A stretch of 64,000 bases of DNA from Actinernus sp. WN-2022 (lineage: Eukaryota > Cnidaria > Anthozoa > Actiniaria > Actinernidae): NCBI GenBank assembly GCA_030867875.1, contig JAOWCC010000286.1, positions 2,418,001 through 2,482,000 on the forward strand. The letters run 5' to 3'. The notes below the pieces were generated by a model. The model ran no database searches and was not told the origin of the DNA. It saw only the letters and a program-made list of their open reading frames with translations. Of the stretch, positions 12,610 through 25,276 are shown piece after piece (the stretch's first letter is position 1; each line of letters starts with the position of its first letter). The position numbers and the translations under genes are program-made.

Positions 12610-13671
12610 TTGAATTTTGAAGACCAAGTTAAAAGTACAATGCTTTTATTAAAGCTCCAACAAAGACTCGTAGGTTTGTCTTCGATTACAGGAAAGGAGA
12701 TTTCAAAGGACTGCGCCGCCCTCTCAGCTATAAATTTGTCATCAACCATTGAACACGAGGATATAAACGATGACTGGCAGAGCTGGAAAGAGATGATTAT
12801 ACACCACGTAAGGGACTAAAATGACGTAATCCTGTACCTTAGATTAATCCTATCCTAAACCTCATGAAGAATAATAACTCTCCCTGCCAAAAGTTGAAAT
12901 CCTCTCCGACCAGTCACCTGAGAAAAATGTAAGAACTTGCGTGCAGAGGTGAAACGCATGCTATGGGAAAGCCGGGAGAATGTTTGTGGTTCTCTCGAAT
13001 CTAGTTTTAACAATAACCCAAAACGCTTCTGGGCTACATTGAAACAGAAATCTAAATCCTGCAATATGCCCGATCTAATCTCTATGGTAACTGCTGCTGA
13101 TACATCCGCTGACCAAGGAGGGCAGCCACTAAAAACTTTCGCTGTTAACCTTGTAGAAATAGCCAACATGTTCTACAGCTATTTTATAGTTACTTTCACT
13201 AACAACATCAAAGATCACCTATCTGAGCTCATCCAAACTTACCAGCACGGATTTTTGGCAGGAAGATCTTGTGTGACCAACCTTTTAGAAGTCCTCGATC
13301 ATATTGGCTCGCTGCTGGATAGCGGTGGTTAAATTGACATGGTTTACCTCGACCTGTCCAAGGCCTTTGACAAGGTCAATCACCAAGGCCTGATGCACAA
13401 GCTACGCATGTCTCGTTTTGGGGGTAGCCTACTTCAGTGGTTCCGGTCATACCTAACTAATCGTAAACAAGGTGTGACTGTACTCGGTGCCAACTCTAGA
13501 ACACTACCTGTGGACTCGGCCTTTTTTACTCTTATACGTCAACGAAATCCCGATGTTATCAAATCCAGGCATATGGCAATTTACGCCGACGACACGAAAG
13601 ACTTCCATGAGGAGCTTAGGCTGGAAACAAAATTGTATGCAAATTACTTAAGGTAGACGCACTCTACCTTA
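12610..13671 (+). pseudogene. CR1-like LINE remnant (reverse transcriptase)
   Basis: Plus-strand frames follow a CR1/Jockey-type LINE. First comes the stretch after the endonuclease (EDINDDWQSWKEMI, about 12750), then RAEVKRMLWESRENVCG and NPKRFWATLKQKSKS (12940-13060), then reverse transcriptase pieces: QHGFLAGRSCVTNLLEV, a stop in frame at 13330-13332, then VYLDLSKAFDKVNHQGLM, LLQWFRSYLTNRKQ and a MAIYADD catalytic box at about 13570-13590. Segments that should lie between these motifs are missing, so large internal deletions occurred as well as stops. No intact protein can be made. Confidence 0.8.
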
Positions 13672-13684
13672 AGCTCATTTGCAT
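13637..13684. repeat. 48-bp near-perfect palindrome
   Basis: ATGCAAATTACTTAAGGTAGA is mirrored by TCTACCTTAAGCTCATTTGCAT around a CGCAC loop. It sits at the end of the CR1-like remnant and could be the tip of a fold-back element or a hairpin formed at a rearrangement joint. Confidence 0.7.
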
Positions 13685-14244
13685 ATGTAAGTTACTACCT
13701 ATTTTAAAAGCATGCCGACACTTTTGCAATACCATTGATGTAGTAGTCAAGTTTGTTTAAGGGTTAAGTTGAACATTATACATCATTGATAGAGCACAGT
13801 ATTTATATATTTATAGAGCCCGGTTTACATTCGATCATTTCGTGATCGCATTTGTCATGTAGTAACAACTCAGCATGTAATATGTAACAATATTGTATTA
13901 AAATAGTTTAATTATTCTCAACAGTATGCAGGGGAGTATGCTTTTCGTAAAGCAAAAGAGTGTATCGACTCAGGTTTGTGCTCCCTGCATGATTTTGTTA
14001 AAAGGCTTTACAAAGAGGTCATTAATGACATTAGGGTTAGGGCTGTGCTTTTTTGGGGGAGGGGGAGGGAGGGAGGGAGGGAGGGTGATTACTTCCAGTG
14101 TGTGGGGCATTGTTAACAGAGTTGTGAAATGGTTTATCTGATTTCCCTAGTCCTATATCACACACCCTTCCCCTTCTGTTTCTTTCCTCACCTCCCTACC
14201 CTCTTTTCCATTTTTACCTTACTCAATATAAAGTGTGAGAGACA

Positions 14245-15450
14245 ATGAATATTTTTATAGAATACTGGCAGATCATTGATTCGAAGTCACGTTATCCTGG
14301 TTTTAATTTTTTCAACAAATTTTATAATTGTTTTAAGCGACTTCATTTTTTAGAAAATGCAGACCAGAAAAAAATGATCTATGGCATTTACATGAAAGCT
14401 TCAAGTTCCGTTGTTGTGGGTGGAACTCAAACAATTATCCTAGATGGTCTGAGAAGGATACTAGCTGGATTGGAATGATAGAGGAATTGTTAACAAACAT
14501 ATTTGGGGAAGATTTCCTGGTCTATCACTACAGCAAAGACACGAGGTACTAGTGTTTCTGATGATGTTTTCTCACATTTGCTTGATTAACACGATTTTAA
14601 TTCTAAACAAACAAGTTACGCAGATGAAAAACCAAAAATTTCTGGATCTACAAGTCCAAGCGAGACCCCTAAGAAAACTGAAATGAGTAAAGGGAAATTG
14701 CTGAAGCAGTCGAAATACGAGAAACCCAAGTCGTGTGGTATCTCACAGCAACCAATGCTTGTACCAGATGTGCATGCCAATCACTTCCAAGCTGCATTTG
14801 CAAAAGCAAAGATCTTAAATTGCAGTCCTCCTTGCCACTATACCTGCTGTACAGTACCTACCATCTTCAGACAGAAATGGTGGAATTAAGATGCAAGCTT
14901 TAAACAAAGTTACAGATCCCTTCAGTGTGACCAAACGGCCATCTGAGACAGTGGTCAAGAAAGCTGATTCTCTGTTGAGTGAAAAAAACAGCAAATGGTC
15001 AACTGCAGCTCTGATGAGATCAAGAAGATTGAAGAAGCTCTTTGACATAGATCTCTATTCCTGGTACAGCTCTTGCACTCTTCAAAGATTGGATCGCCTC
15101 ATGCATTGGATCGCCTCTCTAAATTGTTTCCATTTGTCCATACTCTACAGTCAAGCTTTTGGTCTTCCTGTACAATTGTTCACAAGTTTGGGATGCCAAC
15201 ACAAGTACCAACAGCTCCCACTAGTACAATTGGTACAGGAAGCTGTGGAATTGGAGTGACTCTTTCAGCAAGAGACTTCATTGTTATGGTTCAAATTTTG
15301 CTAAATTTCCTTCTGCATGCCCAACAACCACTATCACCTGATTTTCCTCTGCGGAGAAAAATGTCTCATCACATGCTCCATTTCATCCAATCAGAATTGG
15401 AGGTACATTGTAATTTGGTGGTGAACCACTACAAAAATAATTATTATTGA
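14245..15450 (+). other. Unrecognised open frames, possible decayed gene
   Basis: Several plus-strand frames of 70-125 codons overlap in this interval (14245-14478, 14683-14889, 14891-15259, 15073-15450). One has a charged segment RSRRLKKLF and another a hydrophobic HFIQSELEVH end. I do not recognise a family. The frames are not separated by clear splice sites, so this may be a broken gene or chance. Little can be said about function. Confidence 0.2.
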
Positions 15451-15659
15451 AGTTAGTGTACCCGAGTCAAGCATAACCAAATCACTGTTCTATTATTAAC
15501 TTTAATAGCGGTCATGATACATTATTTTTTGTAGATCAATGGATGGTGCCTGGCTAGTCAATCAAATTGTGAGTTTGGCAATAGACAGCAGCTAGGTTAT
15601 GTTAAATACATGTAAATTAATGGACACTGGTATCATGGTGGCTGTCTGTTAGGATCATA

Positions 15660-15965
15660 TGTTGCTGTGTTTGATGTCTATTTGGATCACATAATCATTG
15701 TTATTTTTACTAATCAGAAATAATGTAAAATAAATTTAACAAGATCTATAGACAGCAGGATTATCTAGATACTTGTATATCTGTAATTTCTGTACACAGG
15801 TTTTGTGTTTGATGTCTTTTTGGATCACATAATCATTGTTATTTTTACTAATCATAAATAGTATCAAATGAATCTAATGAGATCTGTAGACAGCAGGTTT
15901 ATCTAGATACTTGCATATCTGTAATTTCTGTACACAGGTTGTGTGTTTGATGTAGACAGCAGATC
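15660..15965. repeat. Tandem satellite, unit about 139 bp
   Basis: The word GTGTTTGATGT recurs at 15666, 15805 and 15943, and the intervening DNA is about 90% identical between the first two units (shared words GGATCACATAATCATTG, GACAGCAGG and CTGTAATTTCTGTACACAGG). The third unit is truncated. There are about 2.2 units in total. Confidence 0.85.
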
Positions 15966-16353
15966 CCATATACTTGGATATACCAACAATTCCCACTTAT
16001 AAGCCCTTTATAATGGGCATGGGAGTTTATTTTCAGGAGGCTAATTAATATAATCAGGATTAATATAAGGTAATCATTGGTTTGAATTTTGTACCTTGAT
16101 CAGTACTGATATATGGTTTAAAACATAATTTGTTAGAAATGTAACTGTAATCCTAAATTGCAGAAAGACACATTTTACCAATAGAACCAGCCATCCTCGG
16201 TTTAATTTAATCCAGGATTAAGGCTAATCGGACTTCAAACGACCACTATTAGCTTTAGCACAGGTAGCCCATGCTTGGGTGGGTGGAGATTAAACATCTT
16301 TCAATGTCTGGAGAATTTCGTATTCGATTCTGATGATATGGCCATCATAACAT

Positions 16354-16931
16354 AATAGACAGAATCGGCTAACGCTGTTGCCATTTCAGACCACGTGACG
16401 TAAACATTGCGTTGCTCTGGAGAATTGACCTTAACCAAAACGAGTAGGAGACTTGGTACTAGTTTGTCGCGCGGGGCCTGGACAACGCGTTTGGGTAGAC
16501 AGGACTTGTCTGTCTGTCTGTTGTCAACATGGCGTTTTCATGTTTTCATGTTTCTTTAGCTGAAGAGGACATTCCTGGTGCAAGTTTCCCTCGGGGAAAC
16601 TCCAGAGGAACGCAGCAATTTACCGGCTTTGGCATGATTTCTCCTTAAACTCTTGGAACACATTCAAACACTCGTCGCCATGTTCAAAGCCAACAGACAG
16701 ACAGACAAGTCCTGTCTACCCAAACGCGTTGCCCAGGCCCCGCACGACAAGCTAGTACCTAGTCTACTACTCGTTTTGGTTAAGGGCAATTGTTTCTTTA
16801 TTATTCTAATCATAATGCTGTCATGCCTATCTGAATAGAATTAACTTTCAAAGAGACAATTCTCCAGAGTTGTCTATTTACGTCACGTGGTCTGAAATGG
16901 GTGGCAACAGCGTTTGCCGATTCTGTCTATT
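16354..16931. mobile_element. Fold-back (MITE-like) element, ~578 bp
   Basis: The ends are inverted repeats starting AATAGACAGAATCGGC, containing CATTTCAGACCACGTGACGT, and extending about 180 bp inward on each side through the words CAGGACTTGTCTGTCTGTCTG. The centre, about 16530-16680, is unique and encodes nothing recognisable. This is the layout of a non-autonomous DNA transposon. I could not define a target duplication at the edges. Confidence 0.8.
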
Positions 16932-19900
16932 GTTATTAGGGAGGAGGTCAAAATACATGCCCTCTGGGTGTACCCATTTTGGAAGGAGGGGGTGGGGGCT
17001 GCTGCTTAGCCATCTTCTGAAGCAAAAACTCAATGTTTATTTCTTTTTGTTCTTAAATATCTTCAAAACTAAAAAGCAAAATCTAGAAATGAATTAGCCT
17101 GCAAAACGAGCGGAGCTAGGCCAAGTGAGGAAAAGCCTCATTCTTTTCTCTCGCGCCAATCTACTTTTTTTCATTTCCACGCGGCCAAAATAGTTTTCTC
17201 TTTCTTTGCGCTGATACAAAACCAGGAGGGCCTGTTTCGCAGGCTAGAAATAAATACACTGTGTTTTGTATTACACTATCATTTCATTTGCTAGAATTTT
17301 CACTAGCCCACGTAAATAGGTGGTACAAAATGGGGGGTATGCTGCGCTGACAGCTGTGTCTGGTGAAAAAAGTGGGTCCCTATCTAGGGAATTTGTTGTA
17401 ACCTTCTCCCTAAAAGAATCGGACTTTGGCAACAAAAAACCTTAGGCACATTTTCCCACATTCTAAGTTGCCATCATAGAGACAGGGCCGCCAGGTTATC
17501 TCCAGCTCTCTTGTCGCTCGTCCATGGCCCTCGCCAACTACAATGCTGGATCGACTGGAAATCCTGCTTCAACTGTTTTGGTAAGCACGTTGTTTAGCTG
17601 CTGCTATTGCCAATACAGGATCGTCAATATCCTCAGGCTGGACTTCGTTACATATTTCTTCCCCTTCCAGCTCATATTTAGTGGGAGGATTTTGTCACCT
17701 TTTCGTAAAGCACGTAATGACTGCTCTGCGTCGTAGACTTTGTAGGACTCCTTAGTTGCTGAAGCCGTCATGATTGGAGCTCTCCAGTGATGGGTTTGTC
17801 TAACCGAGTTCACTCATGGTGACCATTTAAAAAAAAATAGTCTCACACGACCCAACTCTTTGCTACTATCCAGCTGTTGGAAAATATTATGGAAATGATC
17901 TCATAAAGGTCAAACTATATGGAAATAATTCTCAAGGTCAAACTGTATCGAAATATTTTATGTAAAAACAATTATTGAAAAAAATGACATTGGAAGATTC
18001 TGGAAAAACTATATGATCTTGTAAAATTCTAGGGAAATAATTCTTGGAAAACTATATGATCCTACATGTTTTATAAATTAATGATACGTTTTAAGTTGTA
18101 TGTGTGAGATGATTTGTCCTTTCGTGATATGTAGAAAGGAGTGTAAGGAGGGATGAACCATGCTGTAGAACGAAAACCTCTATAAAATACGGAGAAAGAG
18201 TATATATCATCGCGAATATCACTTATGTAATATTTTAATAAAATTTGATTTGCTGAACGTGAAGCGATTCTCAGTAGTTTTAGACAACTAGAAAATGCTA
18301 TTAGTATAGTAAAAATATTATAAATGTCACAATCCCGAATTATAAACCTAACATGAGTACAGGGCTCGAAATTAGTAGCTGGACTTTAAACTCATTGAGT
18401 TCAATATCGCTTTTTAAACAAGGCGTTTAAGTGTAACGTACATGTCTAGGCTGTTAAAACAGATCTATCGCGCCGGCTTTGAGACAAATAGAGCGCGTGA
18501 AGTCTATACATAGGAGCCGTAATTCTTCACCTCTTAGATATGCTTATATTTGATTTAATACTTTCTGATAACTTGTATACGTGAACTGGCACATTTCTAT
18601 TTTCCGTGTAAAATTAAACCGACCCATGTAATGATACCTAAGATCACTTTGCGTGCCATACTCCTTGGAGTCTGACCACGCAAGAGAGTAAACTGGTTCG
18701 AAGTGCTCGGAGCAAATGGTAGAGTTCTGTGTTGGGGTCCAATTCTTTTATGTCTCAAATACGAAATCTGTCCACTTCTTTCGCCTTCTTTTGGCTTCTG
18801 GTCGATCGTCCTAAAAAAAACGGAATTCGGTGCAGCGAAATTCCATCGTTGGTGTTCTTTATATTTGAGCAGCCGCCCACAACACATCTATCCGGCATAT
18901 CGGACGAATATTCCAGGAAAAACGCTGATATATAACGATGGAATGTACGCTAAGCATGCACTGTGAGTGTGACTAGGAATCCGTGACTAGTAAACAGCTC
19001 GCGGCAATCTGTTACGGTGATGACGTAGGATAGTTACCAGACCTCTGAATTAATGTGCGCTGGATTTGATTACCCAGGCAACCCAAAACGTGTATTTTCG
19101 CCAACTTTGAAGGTTAAAATTAGCATGAAAAAAGAATTTGATGATTTTTATTTACGAATTCCTTTTCTATGAACTTAAATCTATTTTCTGAAATTATAAT
19201 TATCCAGGGCTCATATGAAATATTGTATTAACAGGTGACAGTTTCCTACTAAAGGCCTATTGAGTGTTGAAAAGTGAGTTCCCTTCTAATTTTGTCATAG
19301 GCACATGCTGGCATTGGTATCCTGATGTTGCCCAAATATCCATACACCAATTGGGTGAATTCTCTGTAAGAAACTACTCGTAGAAATCTGTTTTCATAAA
19401 CAAGAAGACTACAATTAATGGTGGGGGCAAGGGAAGGGGTTAACAAAACTGCACAATTTTCAACAAATACATAAATTACGTGAATGGAAAATGATTATTG
19501 CCATTTTTTTTTTAAATACTAGATGAGAATGTAAATCTGCCAATTTCCAGTGTGGGTAAATCACAATTGCCATCAAATTTATCATGTATTCAGGTTTTTT
19601 CATCATTGGTGTATTGGTGAAAATTGTCCTGTGTTTACTTAGATGTTCTCTTGCAAAAATGCATATAACCCAACATTTTAAAACCCTCAACATCATGAAC
19701 ATGAGCACAAGGCAAACAACACGTTTTCACTAATTTTATAGCGCTAGAATTCAAAGGTAAACATAGTCTGCGGCAGGGTGAATTCTCAGATGGCGGCTAA
19801 CCAAATGTTTTTTTGGGAGGGGAGGAAGGGGGCATTGCTGGAATTGACTGATACATATCGGCAACAGCACTTGTACTGGATTGTTTTTATGATTTAAAAA

Positions 19901-20171
19901 CTCGCAAATAATTATTGTAGCCAATGAAGGTAAACGTTTTTCTGTATCATTTGGTGGTCACTCGCAAATAAATTACTAAAATACTCTAAATTATATTGCT
20001 ATTTCCTTCAATATTCTAAGAATATTTTCGTTCTTCAAAAGTTTTATTTTCGAGTGATTCTCAATAGTAAATTTTCAATTGCATGGAGTCGTATTAAAAC
20101 TACACTTGCATGATCCGACACTTCGAAAATTATTGGAAAATAGTCTATTACCAACATACGGTTAAACTTAC
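16932..20171. other. No recognised genes
   Basis: About 3.2 kb with scattered short frames only. A minus-strand 69-codon frame at 17604-17813 contains the phrase LRILTILYWQ, but I cannot assign it. The rest shows AT-rich noncoding character. Confidence 0.4.
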
Positions 20172-20734
20172 GCTTCTTCTGACCCAGACTGGCGATAGCG
20201 TCGATTGTTCTTCGTCTTAAATTTCCCTGCAGAAAGCCTGAGCGACCATTTGTCCAAACAAACGGAGCGAAATCCTGGGTGGAGGGTGATGCAAACAGGG
20301 GGAGTTTTAACTTCTTGAAAAACTAGGTCTTTGCTGAGAGCTTCAACATACTTCTCGATCTCCCGGCAGCATTGGCACTCGTAAGCATTTTGGAGCAGTT
20401 CTATGTTGCATTTACCGCAACTGCACCTTGAAACAGTCAAACGGATGTAAAGTTTAGTACCGGAATCGTTTGGCGAAATTGAACTTCAGTGCTGAACATA
20501 ATGACTAATGTTCAAACTCAAAACGAAGCCTTCCAGTATATATTTTGCACACGACATGACATAGCGAAACCTATCAGTAAATCAATGACTCACCAGCTTT
20601 CGCGATGTTCTATGCCATTTAAACGGTCCTGCAGACTTTGCCGCTTTATTTTCTCCTCCTCCTTCTCCTTTTGGTACTGCCGAAGCCACTCTTCGTTTGC
20701 AATGGGCTCATCCGCGTATGGAGCCAGTGCAAGT
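20172..20734 (-). CDS. P2X7-C-terminus-like zinc-binding protein, two exons (partial)
   Basis: Two exons fit together. Exon 1 (20594-20734) encodes an APYADEP acidic start region and a highly charged helix (QKEKEEEKIKRQ) and ends in a GTGAGT donor. Exon 2 (20172-20426) begins after an AG acceptor and in phase continues WCSCGKC, then CQCCREI and a CITLHPGFRSVCLD block, ending at a GTAAGT donor. These are the hallmarks of the cysteine-rich domain shared with the intracellular tail of the P2X7 receptor, a domain found in many small stand-alone cnidarian proteins and predicted to bind zinc. No membrane segment is present, so it is not an ion channel. The start codon is missing: the frame runs directly into LINE sequence at about 20735. 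Further 3' exons are expected but not found. Confidence 0.68.
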
Positions 20735-21994
20735 TAATCAGTACAGGTGAGATATGATCGTACTTCCAAGTAAGTGACACTACTCGAGCTGCTGCGTTCT
20801 GAACCTTCTGTAGGCGTTCAATAAGATAACTAGGAAGTCCATACAGAATTGAATTACAAAAATCTAGTCTAGATGTTACAAGTGCATGAACTAGAGTTTC
20901 TGCGGATTGATGGCTAAGATATTTCCTAATACGGCTTATGGTCCTAAGGTAATAGAATCCAGACTTGCAAATGTTAGCGATGTGGTGTTCCATAGACAAG
21001 GAGGAGTCGAACAGAACTCCGATATTGCGAGCATGTGAAGATCGATGAATCACATCATTGCATACAGATATGCAGTCTAAGGGAGGAAACGGGCGATGTT
21101 GCGCATTTATAACGATCAGTTCTGTTTTATCCCTATTCAGTTTGAGCTTGTTCCATGACATCCACGCGTTGACATCACGGATACATGCCTCCATTCGAGA
21201 TCTTACCATGTTCATCTCATCTAAGCTAGAATATTTAAAGGTGACGTAAAGCTGTGTGTCGTCAGCGTATAGATGGTACTCCATGCCGTGTAGCCTGATG
21301 AGGTCACCGATAGGTGAGGTGTACATAGAAAAGAGGATGGGTCCAAGCACACTATCTGGAGCACACCCGAGCAGAGAGGCCGCTCCGTCGACACACCACC
21401 CGAGACAGTGACAGTCAGTGTCCTATTTCAGAGGTAGGATCTGAACCAGTCATGAGCTTTCCCAACGATCCCAAATCTTGATTTAAGGCGCGACAGCAGA
21501 ATGTGGTGGTCTACATTATCGAAGGCGGCCGATAGATCGAGGAGTAGAAGGATAACATAATTCTGCTTGTCAATCGCCCTCCGTATGTCATTATGGACTT
21601 TGACAAGCACTCTCTCCGTGCTATGGTACGCCTTATATGCTGACTGGTACAGTTCGTCTAGATTGTTGTCAGTCACATGTTGACACGTTTGGATAGCAAC
21701 CACCTTATCTGTTGCCTTCGATACAAATTTGAGATTGGATATAGGGCGAAAGCTCTCGTCAGGATCCAACGACGATTTCTTAAGGCGTGGCATAACAACA
21801 GCATTCTCCAGCGAGGTATTAACAGTTCCTGTTATTACTGGAAGGAGTTCAGTGAGACATCCCCTCAGAACATGAGCTGGGAGTGGATCAAGGCTGCACG
21901 ATTTAGCAGAGATTTTCTTGATCAGTGGAGATCTGAAAACTGAAGGCCACAAGTTCTGGTTCTCAACTTTGAAAGGCCGTAAAAAAATTAACAT
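20735..21994 (-). pseudogene. L2/CR1-type LINE reverse transcriptase remnant
   Basis: Minus-strand frames give the reverse transcriptase core of an L2/CR1 LINE in order: SCSLDPLPAHVLRGC, FRPISNLKFVSKATDKV, LDLSAAFDNVDHHILL (21520), a degraded stretch around 21360-21430, then MLGPILFSMY, the catalytic YHLYADDTQLY at about 21265-21295, a WMSWNKLKLNRDKTE thumb region, and ARNIGVLFDSSLSMEHH. The frame breaks near 21420 and 21360. The 3' end of the element is missing: at 20735 it joins the P2X7-C-like exon in the middle of the usual ISPVLINLHWL region. It is therefore a remnant, truncated at both ends. Confidence 0.85.
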
Positions 21995-22567
21995 CGAGTT
22001 TTAGCCTTCCATTTTTGCTGTAAGTTCTAAATAACAGTTCAATCTTTCGATGTAAAAAAAATAGTTTGGGAGTTATAGGCACTTTAAGTGGGAATGGGTG
22101 TTTAGGGAACACCTTTGCTGTCCACCTTAGAGTGTCCGCTTAGAGGGAGTTGACTGTATATGGCATTCAGCTTAATTGGCCAAAAGCCAGTGGTACGTTG
22201 TGTTTGGTTAGTAGATTGCTTTCATTCTATGATCGTTTTGGCCAGTAGGAATAACAGCACATCAGAAAATTTTGTAGGGACCTTCTAGAATTTACATTAT
22301 ATTATTTCAGTTTGGATTGTTAGGCCTAAAATTTGGCCAGTAAGGATTACTACATCACTACAGGCCCTTCAATTATATAGCTACTAGGGTTGCTGGGTCC
22401 CTTTAAAAACACACCCAGTGAAACCTACATGTAATTGGCAAAGTAGCAGATGAAGTGCTCTTATTTACATCCCTAAATGTTACCTGTATATATTGTAAAA
22501 GCCCAGGGACTTAATTAAATTACGTTTAGGCCTTGAAGAGGGGGGATATTAGGGGGAGGGGGGGGGG

Positions 22568-22952
22568 GGGAATCTCATCTGAAAAATTATGTTTTCTGTT
22601 ATTGAATGATTGTTATGCATGCCTAAGTCTGTGTTTGTCTCATGTATATTGTTCACTAGATTGTCATTTATGCACATATTTTCCTGTCGATAAAACTCAT
22701 TCAAATTTCCTGCGTGCTGCCATATTGGATATCATGATGTCACAGTGTTGCCCCTATTGTTACACAACAAAATAGCTATTGTTTTCTGACAATAGAGGCA
22801 GCGCGCAGGAAATTTAAATGAGTTTTATCGACAGGAAAATCGGTGCATAAATGACATCTAGTGTAAAATTTACTGGAGACAAACACAGAAACAGACTTAG
22901 GCATGCATAACAATCATTTGACAGAAAACATCGTTTTTCAGACGAGATTCCC
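22568..22952. mobile_element. Fold-back (MITE-like) element, ~385 bp
   Basis: The ends GGGAATCTCATCTGAAAAA and TTTTTCAGACGAGATTCCC are inverted. The arms match for about 150 bp through the words ATTGTTATGCATGCCTAAG and TTTTCCTGTCGATAAAACTC around a short loop containing GATATCATGATGTC. Both sides are next to G-rich tracts (GGGGGAGGGGGG). No coding capacity. Confidence 0.85.
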
Positions 22953-23176
22953 TTTAATATTGGTTAGGAGGGGGAGGGGGGCTAAATTAAAATAAAATTT
23001 CAAAATTATAGTGTTAATATATATACATGTAACTTTAATTCAGGGTAGTCAGTGTTTCGTTCAATTTAATAAAGAGATGCCGGGCTCAGAAAAGCTGAAA
23101 TGGCCTTTTACCAGGTTGTCATGATATACATGGACCATAAAATCCTGGTTATAAGCTCTACTGGTATGATTAAACC

Positions 23177-23340
23177 CCTGGCTATAGAACCTATCCCAGG
23201 TAGCGGCCATCTTTCAATAAACCCATTGTTAATGCTTACCCAGCTTCGTTTACCAGCATGTTTGAGGCCGAGGCTGGATAAGCATTCACAATAGGTTTAT
23301 TCCAAGATGGCCACCGCGTGGGATAGGTCTATAGACTGGT
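23177..23340. mobile_element. Small fold-back element, ~164 bp
   Basis: Arms of about 60 bp are inverted: TGGCTATAGAACCTATCCC and GCGGCCATCTTTCAATAAAC on the left correspond to GTTTATTCCAAGATGGCCACC and GGGATAGGTCTATAGAC on the right. The loop is about 40 bp. No coding capacity. Confidence 0.82.
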
Positions 23341-25017
23341 AACATAAAATATAATCAAAGACTAACTTGTTGTTATAAATTATTTAATATTCATTTGGCA
23401 TTAGATTTCATAGCCTCATAGTGTACTGGCTCACTAAAACTGAATCCACACATAATTTCTAGCTCATGCACTTGATCTGATTGGCATTCGATAGCCCTCT
23501 TCTTGTTCAAGCACTTGCGAGTCCTCAAGTGACATAAAGTTTGGTGCCTATGATGGAAGACAGTTAGATGTTATAATGTATTGAATACGAGGGTGAATGT
23601 ACATTGTAGCAAGAGCTATTTTCCAAAATTGTATAGTGTTCTATTTCTACACGTACACTGTTCGAAAAGATTGTAATGTAGTGATGTGAAATATCCCTAA
23701 AAAATAAATTTCACAATTTCAAGTGCAATAATATTTCACGATGTCCACGAATTTACAGACGAAAACTCGAAGAACTTAAAAATATTGACTGAGGCAGTCC
23801 GAGCTCAAGTTACGAAAATATAACTGATAAGGTTTTGTGCATGTCAAAAGTGGCATCATTGAGCATGTCCAAATAATTAAAATGAAACACCTTTTCTTTA
23901 CTTATAGTCTGAATTTGAAGAAATGTTTGTGAGTTGGTAACAAAATGAAACTACATATTTTTGATGTTTTATGTTGCTGACGCTGTGGTGACATCATAAG
24001 TGATTCCTCCGTTTAATAAACGTTACAAAGACTACACCATCAAAGTGCCTTCGTGACACATTCATTTGGCGCAAATGTGAAGATTCTACGACGATTACAG
24101 CCAAAGTTATAGAGGAATTACTGTTGCTATGACGTCGTATTTAGTGACGTTAGGAGTCGTATCTAAATAAGGCTGCCTATTGTTAAAAAATCAAGAAAAG
24201 AAAATGTGACTTTTGAGTGTCACACTAGTGCATTTCATCAATAAAACTCGAAAATCACTGAGGGCATGTATGAAAAGGTATGACGTCACAATGACATTGC
24301 CGAAAATATGACTTAAATTTTATGGTAAAAACAAAATTCTAAAAACATACGATTTTAGCCAATGACATGTTTTATGATTGGACAAAATGTTGCACAACAG
24401 TATTTACAACTGTAAAAGATGAATGAAGCGATATTTTCGTAAATGCCTTTTTGTTGTTTATTTCCCGCCAAAATTCAAACTTTCATAACGTTTGATTTCC
24501 TTAACCAAATCAACGTCGTGTTTTCGATTCCTTCATTCTCATCACAAGGATGTTTTAACGATATAGGACATTCCGTTTGTAGAGGCAATAAACAGTTATA
24601 AGAAACATATTACACATGGCTAAGTGACGTCATTGTGACATAGCTTAAATTACCAGGTTATATTCCTTTACGATTCTACACCCACCTACATGTACCAAAA
24701 TTCAGTCGTCTGCATTGACAACTTTTTAAAATACATACTGTAATGTTTTCTAATAAAAATAACTTACCGTGATGATGACGACGGCAATACATCCACCAGG
24801 TGGCTCTTCGTTTGCTAAGAGCTAAATAAAATTGCAACATTAAGAGGAAAAAAGAATTGTGATACTAATTATACTAATAATTCTTATTAACAATACTAGA
24901 TATAAAATGTCTCATAAGTTACTAACTCTTAATATTAAGTATAAACATGGCATAAAAGGATTATCAGTGTTAATTGGCATAAAAAGTGCTACATGTATAT
25001 GATATACATGTAGATAA
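23341..25017. other. No recognised genes
   Basis: About 1.7 kb of AT-rich DNA with no frame showing family motifs. Many TGACGTCA-like and GACGTCA words occur (for example near 24130, 24280 and 24625), which may be by chance or part of an old repeat. Confidence 0.4.
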
Positions 25018-25276
25018 TTAAGCTATGCGTGATTTCGATTTAGCTAATAAGACATTCCTAATTGCCTTCAGCAACAAATTCACTATAACCTCTGATACGT
25101 CTACACCTTCTGAGAGGCTATTAAATGTGCGCGCGGCTATCTGTTGAAAAGTATCTGATTCCCTAGGTAGGAATAATCTAGGGGCCAATGATGATCTTAA
25201 ATTATAAGTGCTAACAGAATGTAATTCTGGCCACACTTCATTATATACATGTAAAGCCTTATGGGTCAAGTTCTTC
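25018..25276 (-). pseudogene. LINE 3'-end remnant (reverse transcriptase C-terminus)
   Basis: The minus-strand frame reads like the C-terminal tail of CR1/L2-type LINE proteins: THKALHVYNEV, then VSTYNLRSS with the polar LRSS motif, a basic LFLPRE stretch, and AARTFNSLSEGV. The rest of the reverse transcriptase is absent. A MITE at 25277-25419 abuts it on the upstream side and probably inserted into the remnant. Confidence 0.65.
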
